From: Amycolatopsis sp. EV170708-02-1
GTDB taxonomy: Bacteria; Actinomycetota; Actinomycetes; Mycobacteriales; Pseudonocardiaceae
Direction: 5' to 3'
DNA: 64,000 bases
NCBI RefSeq assembly: GCF_022479115.1
Contig: NZ_CP092497.1
Location: 186,001 to 250,000, forward strand
The translations under genes were made by a program, and so were the position numbers. This document shows, one piece after another, positions 8,987 through 18,162 of this stretch; position 1 is the first letter of the stretch, and each line of letters opens with the position of its first letter. Below the pieces are notes generated by a model. The model saw only the letters and a list, made by a program, of their open reading frames with translations. It was not told the DNA's origin and made no database searches.

Positions 8987-10311
8987 TCCGGTCTATTCGA
9001 TCCGCCCGAGAAGGAGACCGACGGCGTGCACCGGCCGCCGCCTCCCGGTGTCTGGCAGCTGACCGCGAGGACGATCTTCTCCCCAGGGGCGAACCGCCAT
9101 GCCTGCAACCAGTGGTGGTCGAGGTCGCGGAAGTTCGCGAGGCCGACTTCCAGCAGGACGGTCTTGGTGCCTCCGGCGTCCCGCAACAGCCGCAGGGTTC
9201 CGTTGTCACCACGCGGGTTCTGCAGGATGAGGTCGGTGACGACCAGCGTTTTCGTGGCGTCCGGCATGGCGTAGGGGAATTCGGCGAAGCGGTTGACGTT
9301 CGAGTCGACGGCCGCGTCCGCCGCCACCCGGAAGTCGGTCGGTGTCCCGTTGGCGTTGCCCGCCGGGTTGGGGACACCGTTCGACGCCCTGGGGCCGGGA
9401 GGCGCGCCGTCCGGAGGCGGGGTCAGCCCGACGGCCTTCATCGCGTCTTCGGAGTTCTGTTTGGCCTGATCGGCCTCCTTCTTCGCCTCCCCCGCGGCAC
9501 CGCCGGCCTCCTGCGCGGCCTTGATCACCTCCTGGTTCTGCTCCTGAGCGGCTTCACGGGCGGCCGACTTCACCGCGGGCCTCAGCACGGTGAACCACAG
9601 TGTCACCAAGGCCAGCAGCAGCACCAGCAACGCGGCCAGCGCCGGCAGCAGCCACTTCGGCAGCAACTGCCGCTGCACCATGGTGCCTTCGGTTTTGAGC
9701 GGTTCGGCATCGTCGGCGACGACGAACACCTGGAAGCGATGACGGACAGGTTGCCCGCGCAGGAACCGTTTCCGCGGCCGGGTCCGCAGACGGATGAACG
9801 CGGCGGTGCCCGGCGCGAGATCGGCCCGGTTCCGTTCGAGCTCGAAGTCGAGCTCGTCCTCGGGGTCGAGGGCGCTCAGTTCGATGGCGACCGGGTGGTT
9901 GCCGCGGTTGTCGACCGCCACCTCGAAATCGGCCTTGGCACCGGCCTCCACCTTCGCCGGGACGACTTCGGCGGTCACCTCGGTGAACGCGCCGAGCTGG
10001 AGGGTGCCCTCCTCGACCACCGACCCTGCCGGGTCCTCGCTCGAGAAAACCCTGACACCGAAGGGAATCAGCCCCGCCCGGACGTCGGACGACCGTGGCG
10101 GCGCGAACCGGACGACGACCGTGCCCGTCTCCCCCGGCAGCAGGTTCACCGTCGCCGGTTCCGCGGTGGCCCAGGCACCCGGGTCGCCGACCACTTCGAT
10201 CGCGAACTGATCGACCACCCGGCCGGCGTTGCGAACGGTCACCGAGCAGCTGATCTCCTGGCCCGGTTCCGCGACCAGGCCCGACTCCGACAGCGTCGCC
10301 GTTGCTCCCAT
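8947..10311 (-). CDS. membrane-anchored beta-sandwich protein linked to the injection-system locus
   Basis: 454 residues, ATG at 10311. Residues 1-210 are two Ig-like/COG1470-type beta-sandwich repeats (VTVRNAGRVVDQFAIEVVG and VAVDNRGNHPVAIELS). A single membrane helix spans about 219-243. An Ala/Glu/Gln-rich coiled coil follows (about 244-290), then a Pro-rich linker and a C-terminal beta-rich domain (about 330-454) with CQTPGGGGRC. Homologues are commonly annotated as hydrolytic protein, but I see no catalytic motif. It is the last gene of the locus, preceded by its own gap and a TTGCCCATAGGGGCAG operator 70 bases upstream. A docking or signalling role at the membrane is inference. Confidence 0.7.
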   Translation of the reverse strand: MGATATLSESGLVAEPGQEISCSVTVRNAGRVVDQFAIEVVGDPGAWATAEPATVNLLPGETGTVVVRFAPPRSSDVRAGLIPFGVRVFSSEDPAGSVVEEGTLQLGAFTEVTAEVVPAKVEAGAKADFEVAVDNRGNHPVAIELSALDPEDELDFELERNRADLAPGTAAFIRLRTRPRKRFLRGQPVRHRFQVFVVADDAEPLKTEGTMVQRQLLPKWLLPALAALLVLLLALVTLWFTVLRPAVKSAAREAAQEQNQEVIKAAQEAGGAAGEAKKEADQAKQNSEDAMKAVGLTPPPDGAPPGPRASNGVPNPAGNANGTPTDFRVAADAAVDSNVNRFAEFPYAMPDATKTLVVTDLILQNPRGDNGTLRLLRDAGGTKTVLLEVGLANFRDLDHHWLQAWRFAPGEKIVLAVSCQTPGGGGRCTPSVSFSGGSNRPDQINPSRKANATA

Positions 10312-10380
10312 ACCCGGAAGTCTGCGCGTCCGTCGCCGCGATCGGCACCAGCGGACGGGTGTGCGGCCGTGCGCCGGTCG

Positions 10381-10396
10381 TTGCCCATAGGGGCAG
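10381..10396. promoter_or_regulatory. palindromic operator (TGCCC-N4-GGGCA family), single copy
   Basis: TTGCCCATAGGGGCAG is a slightly degenerate copy of the CTGCCCGNNCGGGCAG palindrome found at 27239-27270, 32279-32294 and 35031-35046. It lies 70-85 bases upstream of the leftward start at 10311. Confidence 0.6.
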
Positions 10397-10456
10397 TGGC
10401 CTCCTCGGCCTGCTGGCGGGCTCTGTTGCCGGCCTGGTGTGCGGAGTGGCCGACGC

Positions 10457-10479
10457 GTCGCGAAAGTGGCTTTCGCGAC
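10457..10479. repeat. GTCGCGAAAGTGGC hairpin repeat
   Basis: A 10-base inverted repeat (GTCGCGAAAG / CTTTCGCGAC) around a 3-base centre. Close copies occur at 18923-18945, 46194-46220 and 62509-62563, with a decayed copy near 14653. All are intergenic. Confidence 0.75.
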
Positions 10480-10531
10480 ATGCCAGAACCTCAAGGAGAA
10501 GGTCAACCGTGCCGTGTGCGGGGCGGGTGGT

Positions 10532-10582
10532 GGCTAAAAGCTCCCTTCGCCGCGTCTGATGCGACGAAAGGAGCCTTCAGCC
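10532..10582. repeat. imperfect GGCTCCCTTCGCC-family hairpin, probable terminator
   Basis: Arms 10532-10553 and 10561-10582 pair with a few mismatches around the same GTCTGAT loop as the perfect copy at 5674-5728. It lies 33 bases past the stop codon of the leftward gene that ends at 10615. Confidence 0.7.
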
Positions 10583-10614
10583 CAGGCGGCGGGCGATCGT
10601 GACCCCACAGAAAC

Positions 10615-13600
10615 TCAGCCTCGGGTGATGAACGGGGGTTGCTGGGTGCGGAGCACCACCAGGATCGGATTCGACCCCACCGTCCCGAATTTCACGCCGC
10701 CCACCGAGGTCACGTTCACCGTGCGCGGGCCGATCAGGTCGTGGTGGAAGATCAGGAAGCGGGCCTCGAATCTTCCGTCGGCGCCGACGGTGACCAGTCC
10801 CGGTGCGGAGATGCCCGCCGACCAGGCCAGCCGGACCACCGCGCCCGGCGGGAAATCCGTTCCCCGCACCCGCGGGACGAAGCCGAGGGTGCCGATCTTC
10901 GGATCCAGCTCGACCACCGGCTGCCGGACCACCACACGCGCGTTCGCCGTGTTGTCCGCGGCGTTGTTGTCCGGTCCGGTCGTGCTCACCGTTCCGGACA
11001 CCTGGCCTTCGAAAGCGGCCTTCGCGGCCAACGAGATCCGGACCGCGACCGTCTGTCCCGGCCCCAGCGTCCCGAGCGCGCAGCTTCCGCCACCGGGCAC
11101 ACAGCCGGGCGCGGCCGAAGTCGCGGGAAGCCCGGGCGGCAGCTGGGTCACGAGCCGGACGGCCGGCATCGCGGCCTGGGAACCGTTGTGCACCAAGTAG
11201 GTCAGCACCACGTCGTCGCCGCCGGTGAACAGCGGGACCGCCGAGACCGACATCCCGACCGACAGGGATCCGGGCGTCACCGGCGGCGCCGGTTTTTCGC
11301 CGACCGTCACGACCGCGGTCGCGGAGTTGTCCCGTGTGTCGGCGTCCGGGGCGGTCGTGGTGGCCGTTCCGGTCGCCGCCTGTGCCCCGGCTGCCAGGCC
11401 GGTCGCGCCGAACCGCACCCGCACCTCCTCGCCCGGCACCAGGGTGCCGAACGCGCACACCAGCTCGGGCGTACAGGTGCCCTTGGTGGGGATTGCGGCC
11501 GACGGCCGCAATCCGGCCGTCAGCCGGACGAACAGCCCCACCACGGGCGACGCGGTCGCGCCGCGGTTGGTGACGACGAATTCGACCGTGGTGAGCCCCT
11601 CGAACGGGATCGCGGCGGGTACGGCGCTCGTGCTCACGGCGAGGTCGGGGATCCGCTGGAACGTGGGCTGCGAGGCGCCACCGGGGCCGTCGATCAGGAT
11701 CCGGCCGTCGCCGCCGGTGAACGGAACGACCGCGATCCGTGGCGGATCCTCGCTCGGCGAGTTCGTGTACGCGACGAGCCCGCCGTCCGGCGACCAGGCC
11801 GGATCGTCGACGTATCCCGTGCGCTGCACCAGGATCCGGGCCGCACCCCCGTCGGCGGGAGCCACGCAGACCAGCCCGTAGCCGCTCTGGAACGCGAGGG
11901 TGGCCCCGTCCGGCGAGACGTCCGCCGCGCCTTCTTCGCCGGTGCCGCAACCGGGGCCGAACAACGACGAAAGGTCACGCTGGTCTCCCGGCACGACGAC
12001 GTCCGGCGAAGGCTGGGTCAGGGTGACCTGCCACAACTGCCTCCGCCGGTCTTCGCCGGGCGGGGCGACGGCCATGACCGCGGTCTCGACGGCGGTACCG
12101 TTCTTTCCTCTCGCCGTGCATGCCACCGTGGTGGCACCGACCGGGAACAGGCTTCCGGACAAGGGAACGCAGCTCGGCTCGAGCCTGCTCCCGTCCACGT
12201 CCACCGCGGTCGCGGGGTACTCGATCACCATCGGGCCGGTCCCGGTCACCGTCCGGTCGTGCAGCGTGATCAGTGGCAGAGCCGGATCCTTGACACGCAC
12301 GGTGACGTTCTCGGTGTAACCCGGCCGCACGGTGGTTTCCCCGTTCAACCGGAACTCCACGCGGCAACGCAGGAAAGAACCCAGCGCGGCCGTCTGGGAC
12401 ACCGTCGCCGTTTCGGTGAACCGCGCCTTCGCGCCGCCTGGAACGCTTTGCGGGCCCGCGGGATCGAACGTCATCGTCAGGCCCGGATCGCAGAAGCTCA
12501 CCGGCTGGACGCTGACCGGGAGGTCACCGATTCCCGCGATGATCGCCTCCGAGATCCGGCCGGGGTCGGTGCCGGGCGTGAGCACACCGTTGGTGGCGCT
12601 GGTGATCGCGGTCGCCTGTCCCCGCGCGTCGAGGCCACGGTCGGGATCCGTGCTCGGCCCGCCGGTGACCGCGGGAACGGCCACCACGCTGATCTTCGCC
12701 GCGTTCAAGGCGGCGATCACCTCCGCCCGGGTGTCCGGTGGGGTCTCGTGGCTCGCCGCGTCACCGACCAGGACGATGACCCGGCTGCTGCCCGGGCGGA
12801 AGGTGATGGCTCCGGTCGCGATCTTCCGCAAGGCCAGAAGCCAGTCCTCGGCGGTGTCTCCGCCGCCGTCCGACTTGATCCGGGCGAACGCGTCGGACAG
12901 CAGTTTCCGCTCGGCGTCGGTACCCGCCGGGGTCAGCGGCTGCTGAACGTGGAACGGCCGCGGGGCCGGGTCTTTCGCGTCGCCGAAGGCCACGACGGCG
13001 AAGTTCGCTTCCTTCTCCCGCTCCCGCACGCTGTCGATGACCGCGCCGAGGTTCGTCTTGACGTCCTCGATCACCCCGCCCATGGAGCCGGTCTGGTCCA
13101 TCAGCAGGACGACGTCCGGCAGGGACCGGATCCGGTCGGTCTCCACCGTCTTGCCGATCCGCGCCGAACCGCCGCGCCCGACCGGGACGTCCACCACCGC
13201 GGGGTCCACTCTGGACGGTCCCGGCGGCCCGATCCGGGTGGCCGCGCGGGTGAGCGTGATCTTCGTCCCGTCCGCCGACCACACCGGCTGTGAGTCGTCA
13301 CCGCGCAGGTGTGCCGGGATCGGGATGTCACCGAGCGGACGGCCGTCCGCGACGCGCACGATCCGCACGAAGCTGTCGGAACCCTCGCCGCTCGACACGG
13401 TCCGGGTGAACGCGATCTTCGTCGCGTCCGGCGACCAGGCCGGGTGGCGTTCCCGTTTGCCGCGCTCGGCCGCGGTCAGCGGTCGCGGTGCGTCGCCGTC
13501 GGCGTTCGCCACGACGACCTGACTGTTCCGGCTCTCGCCGGTGCCGAATTCCGTGTAGGCCAGCGAAGTCCCGTCCGGGGAGAAAGCGGGATCGGCTTCG

Positions 13601-14619
13601 TCCGCGTCCGGCCGGTTCGTGAGGTCGCGGCGGTCGCCGCCGCGCGCGTCCGAGCTCCAGATGTCGGTGGTGGCGCCACCGTGGAGCCGGGTGAACACCG
13701 GCTGCCCGTCGGCACGGAAGGTCGGTTCGGTCTCGCCGACGCCGGACAGCGCGGAGATCACCGAGACCTGACCGCCCGCGACCTGTTTGACGTCACCGAG
13801 CGGATCCGGTTGCCGGGTGGTGAAGGCCAGCCGCGCGCCGTCCGGCGACCACGCGGGCTCGGACGAGTCGCCGGGCTCTGGGACCGCCCGGGTGACCGCG
13901 CCACCGGTTTCGGCCATGACCACGACGTCCCCGGCCGGGTCGAACCTGGTGGTGGTGAACGCGATCCGGGAACCGGTGGGGGCCCAGGCGGGCTCGGTGT
14001 CGGCACCGGGGTCGTTGGTCAGGCGCGTCGGCGCACCGCCGCCGGACGGCACGGTGTAGAGGTCGCCGGCCGGATCCTCGCCGGTCCCGCTGAACACGAG
14101 ACGGCCGCCGTCGGGCGACCAGCTCGGCGAATCGTCGGCGGCCGGTCCGGAGGTCACTTGGCGGAGCCCTCGTCCGTCCACGCCGATCACGAAGATGTCC
14201 TTGCTGCCCGTACGTTCCGAGACGAACGCGATCGACGAACCGTCGGGCGACAACGCCGGACGTGTGTCGGCGGTCGCGTCGTCGGTCAGGCGCACCGGCA
14301 CCCGGGTGCCGTCCCGCAGGTACCAGATCTCGCCGTCGCGTTCGGCACCGTCGCGGACGGCCCGTTTGCTCACCCACGCCAGGCCGCCTTTGCCCGCGGA
14401 CGCGTCGGAATCGACGCCCCCGGCGCCCGGGGGCAAGGCGTCGCCGGTGGCCTGGACCAAACCCGTGGTCGCGGCGCTGACGTAGCCGACGCGGTACGGC
14501 GCGGCGGGAGGCGCGGGCTGCTGCGCCGCGGTCGGCGCGAGCACCCCGGTGATCGCCGCTCCGCCCAGCACCGCGACGAACACGATCGCCGCCACCGCTC
14601 GGTTCGGGCGCATGGTCAT
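10615..14619 (-). CDS. very large exported protein: TolB-like propeller, von Willebrand A domain, CARDB/DUF11 repeats
   Basis: 1334 residues. After an N-terminal signal/anchor (AVAAIVFVAVLGGAAITG) come many PD40/TolB-like blades (LSPDGSSIAFVSER, WSPDGGRLVFSG) to about residue 480. A vWA domain then begins near residue 506 with the MIDAS-type loop DVVLLMDQTGSMGGV. Further propeller-like blades follow, then Ig-like CARDB/DUF11 repeats (VVTVGEKPAPPV, ANARVVVRQPV). Such proteins are adhesive or scaffold-like outside the membrane; vWA domains bind ligands through a metal ion. The canonical MIDAS DxSxS is DQTGS here. It lies 64 bases downstream of the zinc-ribbon protein and probably belongs to the same transcript. 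Confidence 0.78.
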   Translation of the reverse strand: MTMRPNRAVAAIVFVAVLGGAAITGVLAPTAAQQPAPPAAPYRVGYVSAATTGLVQATGDALPPGAGGVDSDASAGKGGLAWVSKRAVRDGAERDGEIWYLRDGTRVPVRLTDDATADTRPALSPDGSSIAFVSERTGSKDIFVIGVDGRGLRQVTSGPAADDSPSWSPDGGRLVFSGTGEDPAGDLYTVPSGGGAPTRLTNDPGADTEPAWAPTGSRIAFTTTRFDPAGDVVVMAETGGAVTRAVPEPGDSSEPAWSPDGARLAFTTRQPDPLGDVKQVAGGQVSVISALSGVGETEPTFRADGQPVFTRLHGGATTDIWSSDARGGDRRDLTNRPDADEADPAFSPDGTSLAYTEFGTGESRNSQVVVANADGDAPRPLTAAERGKRERHPAWSPDATKIAFTRTVSSGEGSDSFVRIVRVADGRPLGDIPIPAHLRGDDSQPVWSADGTKITLTRAATRIGPPGPSRVDPAVVDVPVGRGGSARIGKTVETDRIRSLPDVVLLMDQTGSMGGVIEDVKTNLGAVIDSVREREKEANFAVVAFGDAKDPAPRPFHVQQPLTPAGTDAERKLLSDAFARIKSDGGGDTAEDWLLALRKIATGAITFRPGSSRVIVLVGDAASHETPPDTRAEVIAALNAAKISVVAVPAVTGGPSTDPDRGLDARGQATAITSATNGVLTPGTDPGRISEAIIAGIGDLPVSVQPVSFCDPGLTMTFDPAGPQSVPGGAKARFTETATVSQTAALGSFLRCRVEFRLNGETTVRPGYTENVTVRVKDPALPLITLHDRTVTGTGPMVIEYPATAVDVDGSRLEPSCVPLSGSLFPVGATTVACTARGKNGTAVETAVMAVAPPGEDRRRQLWQVTLTQPSPDVVVPGDQRDLSSLFGPGCGTGEEGAADVSPDGATLAFQSGYGLVCVAPADGGAARILVQRTGYVDDPAWSPDGGLVAYTNSPSEDPPRIAVVPFTGGDGRILIDGPGGASQPTFQRIPDLAVSTSAVPAAIPFEGLTTVEFVVTNRGATASPVVGLFVRLTAGLRPSAAIPTKGTCTPELVCAFGTLVPGEEVRVRFGATGLAAGAQAATGTATTTAPDADTRDNSATAVVTVGEKPAPPVTPGSLSVGMSVSAVPLFTGGDDVVLTYLVHNGSQAAMPAVRLVTQLPPGLPATSAAPGCVPGGGSCALGTLGPGQTVAVRISLAAKAAFEGQVSGTVSTTGPDNNAADNTANARVVVRQPVVELDPKIGTLGFVPRVRGTDFPPGAVVRLAWSAGISAPGLVTVGADGRFEARFLIFHHDLIGPRTVNVTSVGGVKFGTVGSNPILVVLRTQQPPFITRG

Positions 14620-14683
14620 CCGGTCCTTCCTCGGGGGTGGCTGAGGGATCGTGTCGCGAAAGCCACTTCCGCCGTACCTCTCG

Positions 14684-15658
14684 TCAGCCGGTCTCGAACA
14701 GTTCGATCTCGGAGATCGCGACGTCCATGCCTTCCAGCGAGCGATGCAGCCCGACCACGTGCAGCTCGACGCCCGTCGCGCCCGCGCTGTTCTCGATCGG
14801 GACCTCCTGGGCGTCCGGCGTGTCGGCCAGCACCATGTCGTAGGTCTTGCCGGTGGAGAACACGAGATGCAGGGTCTTCGGCCGATGCGCGGCTTGGTAG
14901 TTCGCGGGGTTGCCGGACCGCACGATCGCCTTTCGCAGGTCCACCGGACGGTCGAAGGTGAACACCAGCACGGGCTCGTTCTGGACGCCTGCCGCCCAGA
15001 AGGTGTTCGTGGCGTTGTCGCTGGCCAGGTTTCCCGGATGGCCGGCCGACTGCGCGTTCGCGGTCACCTTGCTCGGGCGCACCGGGTTCAGCTTCGTCTC
15101 GAAGATGCCCGTCACCTGGCCCCACAGGCCGACCGCGGCGGTGTTGATCGCGCCACGGAACGGCTGGTACAGCGCGTAGATCAGCGCCGAGAGCACCAGC
15201 ATCACCGCGATCACCCGGCGGACGGCCTTGCCGACGCTGCGTCGCACGGCACCGGCCCGGCCGACACGGCGGCGGACACCGTCCTTGCCCGGCCGCTCCC
15301 CCGCCTTGTGCTCCCGGGGGCCGCGGCGGAACAGCCGGCGCCACCACGAGGTCTTCACGACCTCGGACTCGGCCAGCGACGCACCACACCGGCCGCAGAA
15401 GTTGCGGGTGGGCACGTTGCCCTTGCCGCATCTGCCGCAGATCAGGTCGCCCGGATTGAGCACCTGCTCCTCAAGCGTCCGCTGTTGCGGCTGCCGGACC
15501 GGCGCCAGCGGCTCGGCCGGCTGCACGACCTGGGCCTGGGCGACCGGCTGGCGCACCGCGACGGGTTCCTCGTCGTCCCATTTCAGGTACCGCCCGCATT
15601 CGCCGCAGAACTCGACGTCGGCGGGGCCCTGATGCCCGCATTCCCGGTAGATGACCAT
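14684..15658 (-). CDS. membrane protein with double zinc ribbon and C-terminal discoidin-like domain
   Basis: 324 residues. Two Cys-rich knuckles lie in the cytosolic part: CGHQ...FCGECG (residues 7-22) and ICGRCG...FCGRCG (74-92). A Pro/Gln-rich linker and a strongly basic stretch precede one membrane helix (about 149-165). The exported C-terminus (about 185-324) looks like an F5/8-type C or NADase-type glycan-binding beta-sandwich (PSKVTANAQSAGHPG, NEPVLVFTFDRPVDLRKAIV). It follows the baseplate genes by 3 bases, so it is co-expressed with them. A protein with a cytosolic zinc-ribbon head and an outer sugar-binding-type domain could link the particle to the envelope (inference). Confidence 0.75.
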   Translation of the reverse strand: MVIYRECGHQGPADVEFCGECGRYLKWDDEEPVAVRQPVAQAQVVQPAEPLAPVRQPQQRTLEEQVLNPGDLICGRCGKGNVPTRNFCGRCGASLAESEVVKTSWWRRLFRRGPREHKAGERPGKDGVRRRVGRAGAVRRSVGKAVRRVIAVMLVLSALIYALYQPFRGAINTAAVGLWGQVTGIFETKLNPVRPSKVTANAQSAGHPGNLASDNATNTFWAAGVQNEPVLVFTFDRPVDLRKAIVRSGNPANYQAAHRPKTLHLVFSTGKTYDMVLADTPDAQEVPIENSAGATGVELHVVGLHRSLEGMDVAISEIELFETG

Positions 15659-15661
15659 CCG

Positions 15662-16201
15662 CTACCCCTCCACCACTTCGACCGTGACGCGCACGTGGGC
15701 GGGTACCGCGTCCACGACCGCCGCCGTCAGCCGCCGTTCGTCGATCCGGTCCCGCTCGGGCACCCGCACCCGCACGTGGACCCACGCCTGCCCCGGATCC
15801 GGGAGCGGCGCCCCGGGCTCCGGCGACGCCACGACACCACCGCTGTCGGTCACCTCGACCGCGCCTCCGGTCAGCAGCCGCACGTGCTCGGCGAGGCCGC
15901 GCTGCGTACCGCGCCACCGATGCAGCTCGACCGACCGGGTCACGAGTTCGCGCAGCCGCACCGGGCTCCAGCCCTCGTCGACCCGCAACGCCACCCAATG
16001 CGCCAGCCAGCCGACGAAATCCTCCGGCGCCAGATTCGGGTCGAGGTAACCGGCGAAGTTGTCCAGCGTCGCGAAGACCGGCGCGAGCACTTCGTCGAGC
16101 GCACCGGTGAAGCCCTGGACGAACCGGTCCTCGGCGTAGACCGAGGGCAGTTGCTCGCCGATCGGGTGCGGGCTCGGCAGACCCGGCACGGCCGCTCTCA
16201 T
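15662..16201 (-). CDS. baseplate protein, phage tail protein I-like (Afp12/Pvc12 position)
   Basis: 179 residues. It contains the phage tail protein domain of the TIGR02242 kind: QLPSVYAEDRFVQGFTGALDEVLAP near the start and LELHRWRGT-like VELHRWRGTQRGLAEHVRLLTG in the middle. It is related to P2 gpI, which helps form the outer baseplate. Its ATG overlaps the stop of the gpJ-like gene by 4 bases (ATGA), so the two baseplate proteins are made in step. Confidence 0.85.
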   Translation of the reverse strand: MRAAVPGLPSPHPIGEQLPSVYAEDRFVQGFTGALDEVLAPVFATLDNFAGYLDPNLAPEDFVGWLAHWVALRVDEGWSPVRLRELVTRSVELHRWRGTQRGLAEHVRLLTGGAVEVTDSGGVVASPEPGAPLPDPGQAWVHVRVRVPERDRIDERRLTAAVVDAVPAHVRVTVEVVEG

Positions 16202-18162
16202 CGGTCCCCCTCCCGGACCCGGACCTGGTGCCCGAACGAGAACGCGAGCGCGTGGGGCGGCAGGTCGAGCCGGTCGACCTGCTCGCCGCGTTCCCGCGTG
16301 ACCGGGTTGGCCGCGAACAGGCGCACGTCCTCGACCATCTCGACACCGGGAAGCCGTTGCAGCACCGCGAAGACCTCGCCCGACTGCACCGGCCGCCCGA
16401 ACGGCCAGCCGTCGCCGTCCGGTCCGCCGGTGAGCGGGTTGAAGTAGTCGTAGAGCGCCTGTGTCGCCCGCGGGCCGAGGGCGCCGGGGCTGGTCCGGCG
16501 GCGCGACCGCAGCCGGGCGACGACCGTGACGCCGTGGTAGAACGGCGCTTCCACGGACACGAGCGCCCCGACACAGCGGCGTTCGTCGAGATGGCGCTCG
16601 ATCCGGGTCCGCATCCCGGGGTCGAGCATCAGCGTCGCGAACTTCAGCTCGCCGGTGTCGGGAACGGCGGGCACGACGAGAACGCGGATCGCGCCGGTCT
16701 CACGGCCGTCGGGGCCGTGCGCGGGCACGCAGCGCACCCTCGCCGCCTCGGGCGCCGCTTCGCGCGCGAGCTGCTCGTAGTCCTCGGCGGTGACGGCGCG
16801 GTCGCGGGTGCGCAGCAGCAGCGGACCGCGGACCGCCGCGTCCCGCACCGACTCGCCGTCCACCCCACCGGTCGCCGGGCGCCGGTTCACCACGGTGCTG
16901 ACGAACGGGATCGGATCCCGTTGCACCTCGAGCACCTCGCGGGCGACGTTCCCGCGCCGCCCGCCACCGGCCCGGTAGGCGGGCACCCGGATCGCGGCGG
17001 ACTTGGCCGGAACGGCGCCGTAGTACCGGATACCGCCCTCGGGCTGGCGCACGGCGGGGCCGAACGCGATCTCACCGGCGACCCGGTCGAGCTGGACGTG
17101 CCGGTCGTCCGGGCCCGACTCGGCGAACGAGGACACCTCGGTCCACTCCTGCCAGCCGTCGGGACCGGACACCTCCACGATCAGCTCGTCCCCGCCGGCG
17201 ACCACCGGACGCCTGCCGAGCGGGAACCGCTGTCCCGGCAGACCGTCCGAGGTGCCGACGATCTCGCCGCGCACGACGTCGGCGTGCACCGCGCCGACCG
17301 TGCCGCCGATCGTCGACGCCTCGACCGAGCGCAGCCGCGGCGACCGCTGGAAGAACGGCTGATGCTGCTTCGGTTCCGTCAAACGGCAACGGATCCAGCC
17401 CGCGTGCCGCCCGGCGAGCACCGACTCCGTGTGCTCCGGCGGCACGTGCAGCACGACGTCCCCTGGCCGGTTGAACGCGCCGGTGCTGTCCCGGTCGATC
17501 TCGCCGACGGCCCAGCCGTGCCCGTCCCAGGCCTCCCACACCCACGGCGGGTCGTGCGGGTCGACGCCCTGCCCCTCGACCTCGCAGTCCATCCGCAGCA
17601 GCACCGCGCAGCCGGGCACGGCGCCCGACAGTCCGAAGTAGACGGCGTCGCCGGGCACCGGGCCTTCGCCGAAGCACGCGGGTTCGCCGCCGACCAGCAG
17701 CTCGTCGGTGCGGTCGACCGGTGGCACACCGGGGTCGGCGCCGGCGGTCGCCAGGCCCGCGAGCGAACACGGCACGATCGTCAGCGTGCGCTCCACGGTG
17801 AACACGACCGGGTCCTCGGCCTCGTCGCGCACACTGGCGACCTGTTTCCCCGCGGTGACGACCACCGGGACGTCACGTGCCGCCGAGAGCCAGAAGGTCA
17901 CGTCGGTGCGCGCGGCGGTCGGTGCGAACAAGCGCACGCCGATGAGGTCGAGGAACCGCAGGTAATGCAGGTCCGGCACCCGGTTGAGCCGGTAGAGCAC
18001 CTGGTCGACCATCTGCGCGAACGTCTCGATCAACGTCACCCCGGGGTCGGAGACGTTGTGATCCGTCCATTCCGGACAGTTGCGCTGGACGAGGTACTTG
18101 GCTTCGTCGACGAGGTCCTGGAACCGGCGATCGTCGAGGTTGGGCATGGGCAGCGACATCAC
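16198..18162 (-). CDS. putative baseplate assembly protein, gpJ-like (TIGR02243; Afp11/Pvc11 position)
   Basis: 654 residues. It opens with NLDDRRFQDLVDEAKYLVQR and PEWTDHNVSDPGVTLIETFAQM, the hallmark start of the TIGR02243 baseplate family in contractile injection systems. The C-terminal portion resembles P2 gpJ. It should form the wedge ring with gp25 and the gpI-like protein and trigger sheath contraction. The start is GTG 18162 (GTGATG, overlapping the gp25 stop by 4 bases); the ATG at 18159 is an alternative. Confidence 0.9.
   Translation of the reverse strand: MMSLPMPNLDDRRFQDLVDEAKYLVQRNCPEWTDHNVSDPGVTLIETFAQMVDQVLYRLNRVPDLHYLRFLDLIGVRLFAPTAARTDVTFWLSAARDVPVVVTAGKQVASVRDEAEDPVVFTVERTLTIVPCSLAGLATAGADPGVPPVDRTDELLVGGEPACFGEGPVPGDAVYFGLSGAVPGCAVLLRMDCEVEGQGVDPHDPPWVWEAWDGHGWAVGEIDRDSTGAFNRPGDVVLHVPPEHTESVLAGRHAGWIRCRLTEPKQHQPFFQRSPRLRSVEASTIGGTVGAVHADVVRGEIVGTSDGLPGQRFPLGRRPVVAGGDELIVEVSGPDGWQEWTEVSSFAESGPDDRHVQLDRVAGEIAFGPAVRQPEGGIRYYGAVPAKSAAIRVPAYRAGGGRRGNVAREVLEVQRDPIPFVSTVVNRRPATGGVDGESVRDAAVRGPLLLRTRDRAVTAEDYEQLAREAAPEAARVRCVPAHGPDGRETGAIRVLVVPAVPDTGELKFATLMLDPGMRTRIERHLDERRCVGALVSVEAPFYHGVTVVARLRSRRRTSPGALGPRATQALYDYFNPLTGGPDGDGWPFGRPVQSGEVFAVLQRLPGVEMVEDVRLFAANPVTRERGEQVDRLDLPPHALAFSFGHQVRVREGDR

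Larger units (their letters stand above)
10312..10614. other. intergenic gap carrying an operator and two hairpin repeats
   Basis: The gap contains, from left to right: the likely promoter of the leftward gene at 10311, the palindrome at 10381-10396, a 23-base GTCGCGAAAGTGGCTTTCGCGAC-type hairpin and a GGCTCCCTTCGCC-type hairpin. The two hairpins fall right after the stop of the 1334-residue protein gene, so they probably separate the two transcription units. No gene is seen. Confidence 0.55.

Noticed and set aside
11118..14961. Long open frames opposite the 1334-residue protein and other large genes
   Set aside because: High GC creates long antisense frames. Their products are Arg/Pro/Gly/Ala-rich with no domains.
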